NCBI GenBank assembly: GCA_023548195.1
Contig: JAJHZJ010000076.1
Span: 1,116,248 to 1,180,247, forward strand
Reading direction: 5' to 3'
Source of the DNA: Bettongia penicillata ogilbyi
Taxonomy: Eukaryota > Chordata > Mammalia > Diprotodontia > Potoroidae
DNA length: 64,000 bases
Positions within the stretch are counted from its first letter, which is position 1. Each line of letters starts with the position of its first letter. The position numbers were made by a program, and so were the translations under genes. The notes below the pieces were generated by a model, which was not told the DNA's origin, did no database searches, and was given only the letters and a program-made list of their open reading frames with translations. Below, in pieces: positions 8,030 through 19,481 of the stretch.

Positions 8030-11000
8030 ATGGAGGGAAATACACAGATTGTAATCATAACTATGAATGTGAATGGAATGAATTCTCCCCAGAGATGGAT
8101 AGCAGAATGGATTAAAAGCCATAATCCAATAATATGCTGCCTACAATAAACACATTTGAAATGGGGGGATACACATAGGATAAAGGTCAAAAGATGGAGC
8201 AGAATATATTGTGCTTCAGCTGATGTAAGAAAGGCAGGAGTAGCAATCCTAATCTCAGACAAAGCAAAAGCAGAAATAGATCTAATCAAAAGGGATAAGG
8301 ATGGAAACTATATCCTGCTAAAAGGCACCATAGACAACGAAGCAATATCATTACTAAACATATATGCACCAAGTGGTATAGCATCCAGGTTCTTAGAGGA
8401 GAGGTTGGGGAAGATGAAGTAAGAAATTGACAGCAAAACTATACTAGTGGGGGACCTCAACCTCCCTCTTTCTGAACTTCATAAATCTAACCTCAAAATA
8501 AGCAAGAAAGAGGTTAAGGAGGTAAATAAAACTCTAGATAAGGTAGATATGATAGATCTTTGGAGAAAATTGAATGGGAATAGAAAGGAATATACCTTTT
8601 TCTCAGCAGTACATGGAACATTTACAAAAATTGACCATGTACTAGGACTTAAAAATCTCAAAATCCAGTGCACAAAGGCAGAGATAATCAGTGCATCCTT
8701 CTCAGATCATAATGCAATAAAAATTATATGTAATAAAAGGCCATGGAAAGATAAAGCAAAAATCAGTTGGAAGCAAATAATTTAATACTGAAGAAAGAAT
8801 GAGTTAAAGAAGAAATCATAGAAACAATCAACAACTTCATTCAAGAGAATGACAATAATGAGACAACCTACCAAATCTTATGGGATACTCCAAAAGCACT
8901 TCTTAGGGGAAGGTTTATATCTTTGAATGCCTACATAAATAAAATAGAGAAAGAGGAGATCAATGACTTGGTTATGCAGCTGAAAAAGTTAGAAAAAGAA
9001 CAAATTGAAAATCCCCAAGAAAATACCAAGTTAGAAATACTGAAAATCAAAGGAGAGATTAATAAAATTGAAATTAAGAAAACTATTGAATTAATAAATA
9101 AAACCAATAGTTGGTTTTATGAAAAAACTAATAAAATTGATAAATCTTTGGTCAATTTGATTAAAAAAAAGAAAGAAGAAAATCATATTACTAATATTAA
9201 AAATGAAAGGGGTGAACTCACCTCCAATGAGGAGGAAATTAAAACAATAATTACAAATTATTTTGCCCAACTTTATGGCCACAAACTCCATAATCTAAAT
9301 GAGACGGATGAATATTTTAAAAAATACAAATTGCCCAGATTAACAGAAGAGGAAATTGAATACTTAAACAACCCCATCTCCGAAAAAGAAATTGAACAAG
9401 CCATCAATGAACTCCCTAGGAAAAAATCTCCAGGACCAGATGGATTCACAAGTGAATTCTATCGAACCTTTACAGAACAGTTAATTCCAATACTATATAG
9501 ACTAATTTTGAAAATTGGGGGAGAAGGAGTACTCCCAAATTCTTTCTATGATACAAATATGGTTTTGATACCCAAGCCAGGAAGAGACAAAACAGAAAAA
9601 GAAAATTATAGACCAATTTCTCTAATGAATATAGATGCAAAAATTTTCAACAAGATTTTAGCAAAACGAATACAGCATCTTATCAAGAGAATAATACATT
9701 ATGATCAGGTAGGTTTCATACCAGGAATGCAGTGCTGGTTCAATATTAGGAAAACTATTAGCTTTATTAATCATATCAACAACAAAACCAACAAAAACCA
9801 CATGATTATCTCAATTGATGCAGAAAAAGCTTTTGACAAAATACAACACCCATTCCTATTAAAAACACTGGAGAACATAGGAATAAAGGGAACTTTCCAT
9901 AAAATAATAAACAGTATCTACCTAAAACCTTCAGCAAGCATTATATGCAATGGAGATAAGCTAGAGGCATTTCCAATAAGGTCAGGGGTGAAACAAGGAT
10001 GCCCATTATCACCATTATTATTCAATATGGTACAAGAAATGTTAGCGGTAGCAATAAGACGATAAAGAAATTGAAGGAATAAAAATAGCCAAAGAAGAAA
10101 CTAAGTTATCACTCTTTGCAGATGATATGATGATATACTTAGAGAATCCCAGAGATTCAAGTAAAAAACTACTTGAAATAATAAACAACTTAGGAAAGTT
10201 GCAGGTTACAAAATAAACCCACACAAATCTTCTGCATTCCTATATATTAGCAACAAAGTCCAACAGCAAGAGATAGAAAGAGCAATCCCATTTAAAGCTA
10301 GAGTAGACATTATAAAATACTTAGGAGTTTACCTGCCAAAACAAACCCAGGGATTATATGAACACAATTACAAGACACTTTTTGCACAAAAAAAGTCAGA
10401 TTTAAGTAAGTAGAAAAACATCAGTTGTTCATGGGTAGGCCGAGCTAATATAATAAAAATGACAATTCTACCTAAATTAATCTACTTATTTAGTGCCATA
10501 CCAATTAAACTATCAGATAATTATTTTCTGAAGTTGGATAAAATAATATCAAAATTCATTTGGAAAAACAAAAGGTTCAGAATATCAAAGGGACTAATGA
10601 AAAGAAATGCTTGGGAAGGTGGCCTAGCGCTACCAGACCTCAAATTGTATTATAAAGCAGCAATTATCAAAACCACTTGGTATTGGCTAAGAAACAGAGG
10701 GGTAGACAAATGGAATAGTCTTGGCACTCAAGAAACAGTAGGCAAAGAATATAGCAACCTCCTGCTTGATAAACCCAAAGATCCCAGCTTCTGGGATAAG
10801 AACTCATTGTTCGACAAAAATTGCTGGGAAAACTGGCTAACTGTGTGGCGGAAATTAGGCATAGACCCATGCCTGACACCATAAACAAGAATGAAGTCCA
10901 AATGGGTACATGATTTAGGTATAAAGACTGATACCATGAATAAACTGGAGAAGCAAGGTATAGTGTATTTATCAGACTTATGGAGAGGGGAAGAATTTTT

Positions 11001-11856
11001 TTCTAAAGAAACGATAGAAAGCATTATGAAATGCAAGATGGATAATTTTGATTACTTTAAACTGAAAAGTTTTTGCACAACCAAACCCAATGCAACCAAA
11101 ATTCGGAGGGATGTAGTAAACTGGGAAAAAATTTTTACAGCTAAGCTCGGGGATAAAGGCCTCATTTCTAGAATATATAGAGAACTGACTGAAATATTTA
11201 ACCATCCAAGTCATTCCCCAATTGATAAATGGTCAAAGGACATGAACTAGCAATTTTCAGGGGAAGAAATCAAAGATATCTATAATCGTATGAAAAAGTG
11301 CTCTAAATCAGTATTGATTAGAGAGATGCAAATCAAAACAACTCTGCGGTACCACATCACACCTGTAAGATTGGCAAACATGACAGAACAAGAAAATGAT
11401 AAATGCTGGAGAGGATGTGGGAGAGTTGGAACACTAATTCATTGTTGGTGGAGCTGTGAGATCATCCAACCCTTCTGGAGAATGGTTTGGAACTATGCCC
11501 AAAGGGCTACAAAAATGTGCATAGCCTTTGACCCAGCAATATCACTACTAGGATTGTATCCCCAAGAGATTATAAAAACGGGAAAGGGTCCCATGTGTAC
11601 AAAAATATTTATAGCAGCACTCTTTGTGGTAGCCCAAAACTGGAAGTCAAGGGGATGCCCATCAATTGGGGAATGGCTGAATAAATTATGCTATATGAAT
11701 GTAATGGAGTACTATTGTGCCATAAGAAATGATGAACAAGAAGACTTCAGGGAGGTCTGGAAGGACTTATATGATCTGATGCTGAGCGAAAGGAGCAGAA
11801 CCAGGAGAACTTTGTGCACAGCAACGACCACAGTGTGCGAGAGTTTTTTCTGGTAG
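8030..11856 (+). pseudogene. L1-B ORF2 (endonuclease-reverse transcriptase), broken
   Basis: The full extent is about 1,276 codons, the normal L1 ORF2 length, starting at an ATG with 'MEGNTQIVIITMNVNGMN'. The N-terminal APE-type endonuclease has VGDLN (about 8447) and SDH (8702-8710). The central RT has [10 protein letters not shown] (9991-10020) and the catalytic FADD (10115-10126). The C-terminal Cys-rich domain has CWRGCG...HCWWSC (11404-11457). Lesions: TAA at 8147, TAA at 8420, a 1-bp deletion near 8774, TGA near 8802, a 2-bp deletion near 10060, a further frameshift near 10190, a stop near 10411 (SK*KN), TAA near 10882 and TAG near 11248. The frame from 8923 to 10065 is open for 380 codons. 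The first two stops recur in L1-F. Confidence 0.92.
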
Positions 11857-12246
11857 ACTTGGAACTTTGTAATAACACAAGAACTTACTGAGAAAAAAAA
11901 AAAAATCCTAATGTCGGTCTTCTAAGGCAAAATGCCTTCCACACTCAGAGAAAGAAATGTAGAAGTCATTTGCAGAATGTAGTAGATCATGTTTGTGTGT
12001 GTGTGGGTTTCAGTGTATTATGTGTTGATTTGTTATATGATTTCTTCCATTTATTTTAGTTCGACGACGTAGCATGAATATAGTGAAAATGTGCTAAATA
12101 GGAAAGTATATGTAGAACCTAAACAGAATTGTATGCTGTCATGGGGAGGGATTGGGGTATTGGGGGAAAGGTGGGGGGGGAAAAATCTTAACTTTAAGGA
12201 AATGATTGTAAAACATTAAAATAAAATAAAATAAAATAAAATAAAG
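11857..12246 (+). other. L1-B 3'UTR and tail
   Basis: It contains the 'ctaaggcaaaatgccttccacactcagagaaag' block (an imperfect hairpin), a G-rich run near 12145-12180, and a repeated AAAAT tail ending at the TSD. The same 3'UTR ends L1-F (24908-25297) and L1-I (to 45788). Confidence 0.85.
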
Positions 12247-12261
12247 TTCTGAAATTGTTTC
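12247..12261. repeat. TSD of L1-B, 3' copy
   Basis: Perfect 15-bp copy of 5361-5375. Confidence 0.95.
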
Positions 12262-13105
12262 TTTTTAGCTGCTTGCAGTATTTTCTCCTTGATCTGGGAA
12301 TTCTGGAATTTGGCCACAATGTTCCTAGGAGTATCTCTTTTTTGATCTCTTTCAGGCAGTGATCGATGGATTTCTTCAATACTTATTTTGCCCTCTGGTT
12401 CTAGAAACTCAGGGCAGTTGTCCTTGATAATTTTATGAAAAATGATATCTAGGCTCTTTCTTTGATCATGGCTTTCAGGTAGTCTCATAATTTTTAAGTT
12501 GTCTCTCCTGGATCGATTTTCCAGGTCAGTTGTTTTTCCAATGAGATATTTCACATTCTCTTCCATTTTTTCATTCTTTTGGTTTTGTTTTATGACTTCT
12601 TGGTTTCTCAGAAAGTCATTAGACTCCATCTGTTCCATTCTAATCTTGAGAGAACTATTTTCTTCAGTGAGTTTTTGAACCTCTTTTTCCATTTGGCTAA
12701 TTCTGCTTTTGAAAGCATTCTTCTCCTCATTGGCTTTGTGAACCTCTTTTGCCAATTGAGTTAGCCTATTTTTCAAGGTGTTCTTTTCTTCAGCATTTTT
12801 TTGGGTCTCCTTTAGCAAGGTATTGACCCGTTTTTCATGCTTTTCTTGCATCTCTCTCATTTCTCTTCCCAGTTTTTCCTCCACCTGTCTAACTTGATTT
12901 TCAAAATCCTTTTTGAACTCTTCTATGGCCTTAGCCCAATGGACATCCAACTTGGATGTCTGGGATAGAGAGGCCCCAACCTCCACGTCTTTCCCTGATG
13001 GCAAGTATTGCACTTCCTCATCAGAAGTGAAGGGAGGAAGGAACATCTCTCTTTCCCAAGAAAGTAGCTCTCTATGGTCTTATTTTGCTTCCTTTTTCTG
13101 GGCAT
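12262..13105 (-). pseudogene. HAL1-A ORF1, N-terminal part (split by L1-B)
   Basis: The ATG at 13105 gives MPRKRKQNKTIESYFLGK. A frameshift near 13048 follows, and then a long open stretch runs from 13046 to the L1-B insertion. Domains are a basic N-terminus, an acidic 'SDEE' segment, a coiled coil with 21-residue (three-heptad) units such as 'KEVHKANEEKNAFKSRISQ' and 'MEKEVQKLTEENSSLKI', and an RRM with 'RRDNLKIMRLPE' and 'TPRNIVAKFQNS'. It is an L1-type RNA-binding ORF1p. The C-terminal domain lies at 5057-5375. Apart from one frameshift and the L1 insertion it is well kept, which suggests the HAL1 was fairly young when hit. Confidence 0.85.
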
Positions 13106-13778
13106 TTTCAGAGCCAGTTACTTGACTTCTGAGATTCCCCCCCACCCCAGATCCGCCCAGCTAGAGCTTGAGGTCTGAGCTTCAAATGCTGCTTCCCAGT
13201 CTCAGGGCTTTCAGTAGCGGGAGCAGCTGCTATTCAATGTGAGCTTAAGTTCTGGTGCTTGGATGGGGGCAGGGCCATCTCCCAGGCTCAGGTCCCTCAG
13301 GAGATTTATGCAGAGGCCTTCAGTAATGGCCCTGAGCTCCTGTCTGCTGCTCCAGGATTTCCGGGCCGACGCTGCTGCCTCTGCCACTGCCTCCGCTGTT
13401 GCTTCCTGAGGGGGCCATGGAGGGACCCCGCTCCCCTCTTAACCAGCCCAGAAGTCTCTCTCACTGACCTAGTGTGCCTGTGGGTGGAGGGACCTTCGTG
13501 GCCACGGGAGGTTCCATCCCTGAAGCCTGCTCGGATCTGCTCCTCTGGGGCCATGCGGCCGGGGTTGGGCAGGGGTGGGCTCTGCTGTCCAGAGCATGAT
13601 GGACTCCTGGGGATGGTTTCCCAGGGCTCTCTGGAACGGAAATCTCTTCCAATGTGTTTCTGCATGGTGCACACTGATCCAGAATTTGTGGGTGGTTCTT
13701 TTTACAGGAAATTTCTGGGCTGTGGATTTGGAGCTAGCATACATGAGTCTTTCTACTCCACCATTTTGGCTCCTCTCT
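12262..13778 (-). mobile_element. HAL1-A: 5' portion of a half-L1 element
   Basis: The minus strand begins 'gagccaaaatggtgg' at about 13770, runs through a 5'UTR homologous to HAL1-B 15012-15547, and enters ORF1 at 13105. The element is interrupted at 12261 by L1-B and resumes at 5375. Confidence 0.85.
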
Positions 13779-13792
13779 TCAAATATATTTCT
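13779..13792. repeat. Probable TSD of HAL1-A (5' side)
   Basis: 'tcaaatatatttct', near-match to 4057-4069. Confidence 0.6.
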
Positions 13793-13835
13793 CGTAAAGA
13801 ACAGATGTTAGGATTCAGACTTTTAATCCATTTTG

Positions 13836-13847
13836 CCTAGACATCAT
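13836..13847. repeat. TSD of L1-C (3' side)
   Basis: 'cctagacatcat', perfect 12-bp match to 22428-22439. Confidence 0.9.
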
Positions 13848-15011
13848 CTTTCTGTTTTTGCTAATTTAAATTTTGTAAAATCACTTCCATAAATCTTAGA
13901 TTTTCTTGCCCTCCATCCCCACTCTCTCACTCCCTGAGATGGCATGCAATCTTATATGGGTTCTACACATCCTGTTCTTATTAAACACATTTTCATATTA
14001 GTCATGTTGTATGGGAGAACTAAAACAAATGGGAGAAACCATGAGAAAAATCCAAAGAAAACAAAACATAAAGCAAAAGAAAATATTCTGCTTCATTTTG
14101 CTTTCTAATTCCATAGGTCTTTCTCTGGATGTGGATGGCATTTTGCCTCAAGTACTTTGGGAGTGTTTTCGGTCATTGGATTTCTGTGAAGGGCTAAGTC
14201 TACCAGAAAAATTCCTCGCATACTGGAGTTACTACTGTATACAATGATCTCCTTGTTTGGCTCCTTTCACTCAGCATCAGTTAATGTAAGTCATTCCAGG
14301 ACTCTTTGAAGTCTTCTGTCCATCATTTCTTATAGCAAAATACTATTCCATTACATTCATATGCCACAACTTGTCCAGCCATTCCCTAATGAATGTTGAT
14401 CCCATCGATATCCAGTTCTTGGCAACCACAAAGAGAGCTGCTATAAATATTTTTGCACATGTTGGACCCTTTCCCATTTTTATGATTCCTTTGGGATACA
14501 GTCCTGGAAAATATATTCCTCACTCAAAGGGTATGCATATTTTTGTAACTTTTTGGGTATAGTTCTGAATTGCTCACCAGAATGGTTGGATTAGTCACAG
14601 TTTCATCATCAATGAATTGGTATTTCAACTCTTCCATATCTTCTCCAATATTTATCATCTTCCTGTTTTCTCTTGTTAGCCAACTTGAAAGTTGTGATGT
14701 GGTATCTCAGAGCCATTTTGATTTGATCTCTAATCAAGAGTGATTTAGAACATTTTTTCATATGACTACAGATATTACAGATATTTTTAATTTCTTCCTC
14801 TGAAAACTCCCTGTTCATCTACCTTGATCATTTATCATTTGGAGACTGATGTGTATTCTTATACAATTGACTCAGTTCTCTACGTATTTAAGAAATGAGG
14901 CATTATCACAGATGTCAGTTACAAAAATTATTTCCCAGTTTTCTGGGAAATTTAAGATTCCCTCCTAATCTTGATTGCATTGGGTTTTTTTTGTGTAAAA
15001 ACTTTTCAATT
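13848..15011 (-). mobile_element. L1-C: 3' portion (ORF2 C-terminus and 3'UTR)
   Basis: The minus strand reads the L1 3'UTR (about 13870-14260) and the ORF2 C-terminal region. The frame 14818-14609 encodes 'MNREFSEEEIKNI...RYHITTFKLAN', recognisable as the end of L1 ORF2. It is interrupted at 15011 by HAL1-B and resumes at 17685, with the 'aaaactttt..attt..gtaatcaaaattatcc' sequence of L1 ORF2 running across the junction. Confidence 0.85.
15000..15011. repeat. TSD of HAL1-B, 5' copy
   Basis: 'aacttttcaatt' here versus 'aactttttgatt' at 17685-17696, two differences. Confidence 0.75.
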
Positions 15012-15547
15012 GGGGGAAGAGCCAAGATGGCAGAGTAGTAAGACTCACATATGCTAGCTCCGAACTCACAGCCCATAAATTACCTGTAAAAAGAACTACC
15101 AATGGGGTCTGGAGCAGTGGAAGCCTCCCAGCAAGGAAGTGGAGGAGATTTCTGTTCCAGAGAGCCCTGAAAAACCGACTCCAAAGGTCCATCAGGCACT
15201 GGACCCAGAGAAGAGCCCAGCCCTGCCTTGGCCACACAGTCTGAGAGGTGCAGATCTGAGCAGGCTTCAGGGAAGGAATCTCTGGCAGCCACGAAGATGC
15301 CTCCACCCACAGGCACTAGAGGTTAGTGAGAGAGCTTTCTGGACTGGCTGAGAGGGGAGTAGGGTGTCTCCGTGGCTCAGGCCCCCTCGGGAGGAAGTGG
15401 TGGGGGAGACAGCAGACAGGGGCTCCCAAAGCAGACGGGAAATCGGGTCCATTACTGAAGGTCTCTGCATTAACCCCTGAGGGAACTGAGCCTGGGAGGC
15501 AGCCCTCTCACCACCAGTGAGGCAGGGGTGGAGAGGAATCTCAGAAA

Positions 15548-16687
15548 ATGCCCAGAAAAGGGAAAAAATATAAGACCATAGAAGGTTACTTTCTTGGTAA
15601 ACAGATGGTTCCTCCTTTCCTTTCTGATGAGGAAGAAAAATGCTTACCATCAGGGAAAGACATAGAAGTCAAGGAATCTGTATCTCAAACATCTGAAACA
15701 GATATCCAGTGGGCTCAGGCCATGAAAGAACTCAAAAAGGATTTTGAAAATCAAGTTAGGCAGGTGGACGAAAAACTGGGAGGAGAAATGAGAGAGATGC
15801 AAGAAAAGCATGAAAAATGGGACAATACCTCGCTAAAGGAGACCCAAAAAAATGCTGAAGAAAAGAACACCTTGAAAAATAGGCTAACTCAATTGGCAAA
15901 AGAGGTTCACAAAGCCAATGAGGAGAAGAATGCTTTCAAAAGCAGAATTAGCCAATGGAAAAAGAGGTTCAAAAGCTCACTGAAGATAATAGTTCTCTCA
16001 AAATTAGAATGGAATAAATGGAGTCTAATGACTTTCTGAGAAACCAAGAAATCACCAAACAAAACCAAAAGAATGAAAAGAATGGAAGAGAATGTGAAAT
16101 ATCTCATTGGAAAAACAACTGACCTGGAAAATAGATCCAGGAGAGACAATTTAAAAATTATGGGACTACCTGAAAGCCATGATGAAAAAAAGAGCCTAGA
16201 CATCATCTTTCATGAAATTATCAAGGAAAACTGCCCTGAGATTCTAGAACCAGAGGGCAAAATAAGTATTGAAGGAATCCATCGATCACCACCTGAAAGA
16301 GATCCAAAAAGAGAAACTCCTAGGAACATTGTGGCCAAATTCCAGAATTCCCAGGTCAAGGAGAAAATATTGCAAGCAGCTAGAAATAAATAATTCCAGT
16401 ATTGTGGAAATACAATCAGGATAACACAAGATCTAGCAGCTTCTACATTAAGGGATCGAAGGGCAAGGAATAGGATATTCCAGAAGTCAAAGGAACCAAG
16501 ACTCAAACCAAGAATCAGCTACCCAGCAAAACTGAGTATAATACTTCAGGGGAAGAAATGGTCTTTCAATGAAACAGAGGACTTTCAAGCATTCTTGATG
16601 AAAAGACCAGAGCTGAAAAGAAAATTTGACTTTAAACACAAGAATGAAAAGGAGCATGAAAAAGTAAACAGCAAAGAGAAGTCTTAA
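15548..16687 (+). pseudogene. HAL1-B ORF1 (L1-type RNA-binding protein), broken
   Basis: About 380 codons from ATG (MPRKGKKYKTIEGYFLGK) to TAA. The order is an N-terminal basic/acidic segment, a coiled coil, an RRM ('RRDNLKIMGLPE', 'TPRNIVAKFQNS') and a C-terminal domain ('PRISYPAKLSII'). Lesions relative to HAL1-A: a 1-bp deletion near 15954 in the coiled coil, an in-line TAA near 16015, a compensating 1-bp insertion near 16080, and CAA to TAA at 16391 just before the C-terminal domain. The 5' open part (15548-16039) and the RRM part (16073-16393) remain readable. The protein would have bound HAL1 RNA in the cytoplasm. It is now a pseudogene. Confidence 0.88.
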
Positions 16688-17684
16688 GGGACTTACCAGA
16701 AGTGAACTGTTTACATTCCTACATGGAAAGACAATATTTGTAACTCTTAAAACTTTTCAGTACCTGGGTAGTTGGTGGGATTACACACACACATACACAT
16801 ACATACATGTGTGCGCACCCACACACATACACACATGCACGCACACACAGAGAGAGAGCACAGAGTGAATTGAATGGGATGGGATCATATCTTAAAAAAA
16901 TGAAGGTAAATGTATAAGAGAAATGTATTGGGAGGAGAGAGGGTGAAATGGAATGGGGCAAGTTATCGCTCACAGAAGAGGCAGGCAGGAGACTTTTTAG
17001 TGGAGGGAAAAAGAGGAGAGCTGAGGAAAAAAACAGGAAGTTTACTCTCATCACATTCGACTAAGGGAAGGAATAAAATGCACACTTTTTTTGGTATGAA
17101 AACCTATCTTACAATACAGGAGAGTAGGGGAGAAGGAGATAAGCATGGTAGGGGGGATGATGAAAGGGAGGGCAATGGGAGGAGGGAGCAATTTGAAGTC
17201 AACACTCGGGGAGGGACAGAATCAAAAGACAGAATAGAAACAATGGTGGGCAGGATAGGATGGAGGGAAATATAGCTAGTCTTACACAACCCGACTATTA
17301 TGGCAGTCATTTGCAAAACTACACAGATATGTCCTATATTTAATTGCCTGCCTTCCCAAAGGGAATGGGTGGTGAGGGAGGGATGGGGAAAAGTTGGAAA
17401 TCAAAGTTTCAGGAACAACTGTTGAGTATTGTTCTTGCTACTGGGAAATAAGAAATACAGGTAATGGGAAATGAAAAGTTATCTGGCCCTACAGGAGAAA
17501 AGAGAAGATGGGGACAAGGGAAGGGAGGGATGATAGAAGAGAGGGCAGATTGATGATAGGGGAAGTTAGAATGCTTGCTGTATTGGGGTGGGGGCAGGGG
17601 ACAAATTGGGAGAAAATTTGGAAACCAAAATTTTGTGAAAATGAATGTAAAAAATTAAATAAATAAATCCACATTAAATAAATG
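16688..17684 (+). other. HAL1-B 3'UTR
   Basis: It includes a CA/CATA microsatellite (about 16783-16850), a polypurine segment rich in GGGAGGG (about 17110-17230) and a terminal 'aaaatgaatgtaaaaaatt' plus AAAT tail. It is collinear with HAL1-A 4070-5056 (inverted) and HAL1-C. Confidence 0.85.
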
Positions 17685-17696
17685 AACTTTTTGATT
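17685..17696. repeat. TSD of HAL1-B, 3' copy
   Basis: 'aactttttgatt'; see 15000-15011. Confidence 0.75.
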
Positions 17697-19398
17697 TAAT
17701 GTAATCAAAATTATCCATTTTGTACTTCATAATGTTCTCTATTTCTTGTTTGGTTATATATAACTCCATTCTCCATAAATCTAACAAATATACTCTTCCT
17801 TGCTCACCTAATTTGTTTATAGTATCAGATTTTATACCTAGATCATGTATCCATTTGGACTTTATTCGTGCATTGTGTTAGGCATTGGGCTAAACCCTGA
17901 ATCAGCCACACTGTTATCAAATTTTCCTAGCAGTTTTTGTCAAACAGTGAGTTCTTATCCCAGTAGCTGTGGTCAGGGATTGTCAAACAGGAGTTTGTGA
18001 TATTCATTTACTACTGGGTCTTGAGTACCTAACCTGTTGCACTGGTCTCCCCTTCTATTTCTTAGCCAGTGTCAAGTGGTTTTGATGATTACTGTTTTGT
18101 AATACAATTTGAGATCTGGTAGGGCTAGATCACCTTCCCTACTATTTCTTTTCATTAGTTCCCTCTGTCTGATATTCTGAAACTTTTCTTCTTCCAGATA
18201 AATTGTGATATTATTTTTTCTAGCTCTACGAAGCATTTTTCAGGTAGTTTGATTGATATGGCTCTGAAGAAGTAAATTAATTTGGAGAGAATTGTCATTT
18301 TTAGATAATATCTCAGCCTAACCACAAGCAACTGATGTTTTTGCACTTACTTAGATATGACTTTATTTGTGTATTTGTAATTGTGTTCATATAGTTCCTG
18401 GGTTTCTTTTGGCAGGTAGACTTCCACATATTTTATAGTGTCTACTACAGCTTTAAATGTGATTGCCCTTTCTATCACTTGCTGTTAGCCTTTCTTGGTA
18501 ATACATAGAAATGCAGATGATTTATGTGGGTTTATTTTGTTACCTGCAGCTTTGCCAAAATATTTGTTTAATATTTCAAGTAGTTATTTTACTTGATTCT
18601 CTAGGATTCTCTAAGTATATTGTCATATCATCTGCAAAGAGTGATATCTTAGTTTTTTCTTTGCCTATTTTAATTCTATCAATTTCTTTTTCTTCTCTTA
18701 TTGCTAAAGCTAACATTTCTAGCACTATATTGAACAACAGTGGTGATAATGGACATCCTTGTTTCACTCCACTCTTATTGGAAATGCATCTCTCTTATCC
18801 CTGTTGCATATAATGCTTGCTGATAGTTTTAAGTAGATACTGATTACTCTTGTATGGAAAGTTCCATTTATTCCTATGCTATCCAGTGTTCTCAATAGGA
18901 ATGGATGTTGTATTTTGTCGAAAGCCTTTTTTGCATCTGTTGAGATAATCCTATGGTTTCTTTCAGTTTTTTTTGATATGATCAATAAAGTTAATACTTT
19001 TCCTAATATTGAATCAGCCCTGTATTCCTGGCATAAAACCTACCTGATCATACTCTATAATTTTTGTGATACGTTTCTGTATTTTTTTTTTGCTAATATC
19101 TTATTGAAAAATTTTCCATACATATTCAGTAGAAAAATTGTTCTATAATTTTATATTTTTTGGGGTCTTCATGGTTTAGGCAGCAGAAACACATTTGTGT
19201 CATGAAAACAATTTGGTATGACTCTTTCTTCACCAATTCTCCTAAATAGTTTATATAGTATTGGATTTAAATATTCTTTAAATGCTTGATAGAATTCATT
19301 TGTAAATCCATCTGGCTCTGGAGACTTTTTCCTAGGGAGCTCATTGATGACTTGTTCAATTTCTTTTTCTGAGATGGGGTTATTTAAGCATTCAACTT

Positions 19399-19399
19399 C

Positions 19400-19452
<53 letters not shown>

Positions 19453-19481
19453 GATAGAGATAGATAGAGAGATAGAGAGCT
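19399..19481 (+). repeat. (GATA)n microsatellite in L1-C
   Basis: About 20 GATA units with a GAGATA-interrupted end. Confidence 0.95.

Larger units (their letters stand above)
5376..12246 (+). mobile_element. L1-B: full-length LINE-1 inserted in HAL1-A
   Basis: A 6,871-bp element bounded by a perfect 15-bp TSD. In order it has a G12 run and the 'agccaagatgg' start, a 989-bp 5'UTR with two start-like modules, an intact ORF1, a 579-bp purine-rich inter-ORF region, a lesioned ORF2, a 3'UTR, and an (AAAAT)n-type tail at about 12216-12246. TPRT-type insertion into the minus-strand HAL1-A ORF1 is explicit, because the HAL1 reading resumes immediately after the TSD. The perfect TSD and open ORF1 argue for a fairly recent insertion. 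The ORF2 lesions mean it is not autonomous. Confidence 0.95.
15012..17684 (+). mobile_element. HAL1-B: full-length half-L1 inserted in L1-C
   Basis: 2,673 bp, with 'gggggaagagccaagatgg' at the 5' end, a 536-bp 5'UTR, an ORF1 reading (15548-16687), and then about 1 kb of 3'UTR ending in an (AAAT)n tail. No endonuclease or RT sequence occurs between ORF1 and the tail. HAL1-A has the identical order, so loss of ORF2 is a family property and not a private deletion. HAL1 is a known class of ORF1-only L1 derivatives mobilised by L1 enzymes. Confidence 0.9.

Noticed and set aside
12194..12240. Repeated AAAAT motif as a possible microsatellite gene-regulatory site
   Set aside because: It is the 3' tail of L1-B, directly abutting the TSD.
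13259..13840. 193-codon plus-strand frame, GC-richer than its surroundings
   Set aside because: It is antisense to the HAL1-A 5'UTR. The GC-rich composition is that of the HAL1/L1 promoter region, and no protein family is recognisable.
19399..19481. Regular repeats that could suggest a CRISPR-like array
   Set aside because: Pure tetranucleotide GATA repeats without spacers, in a eukaryotic L1.
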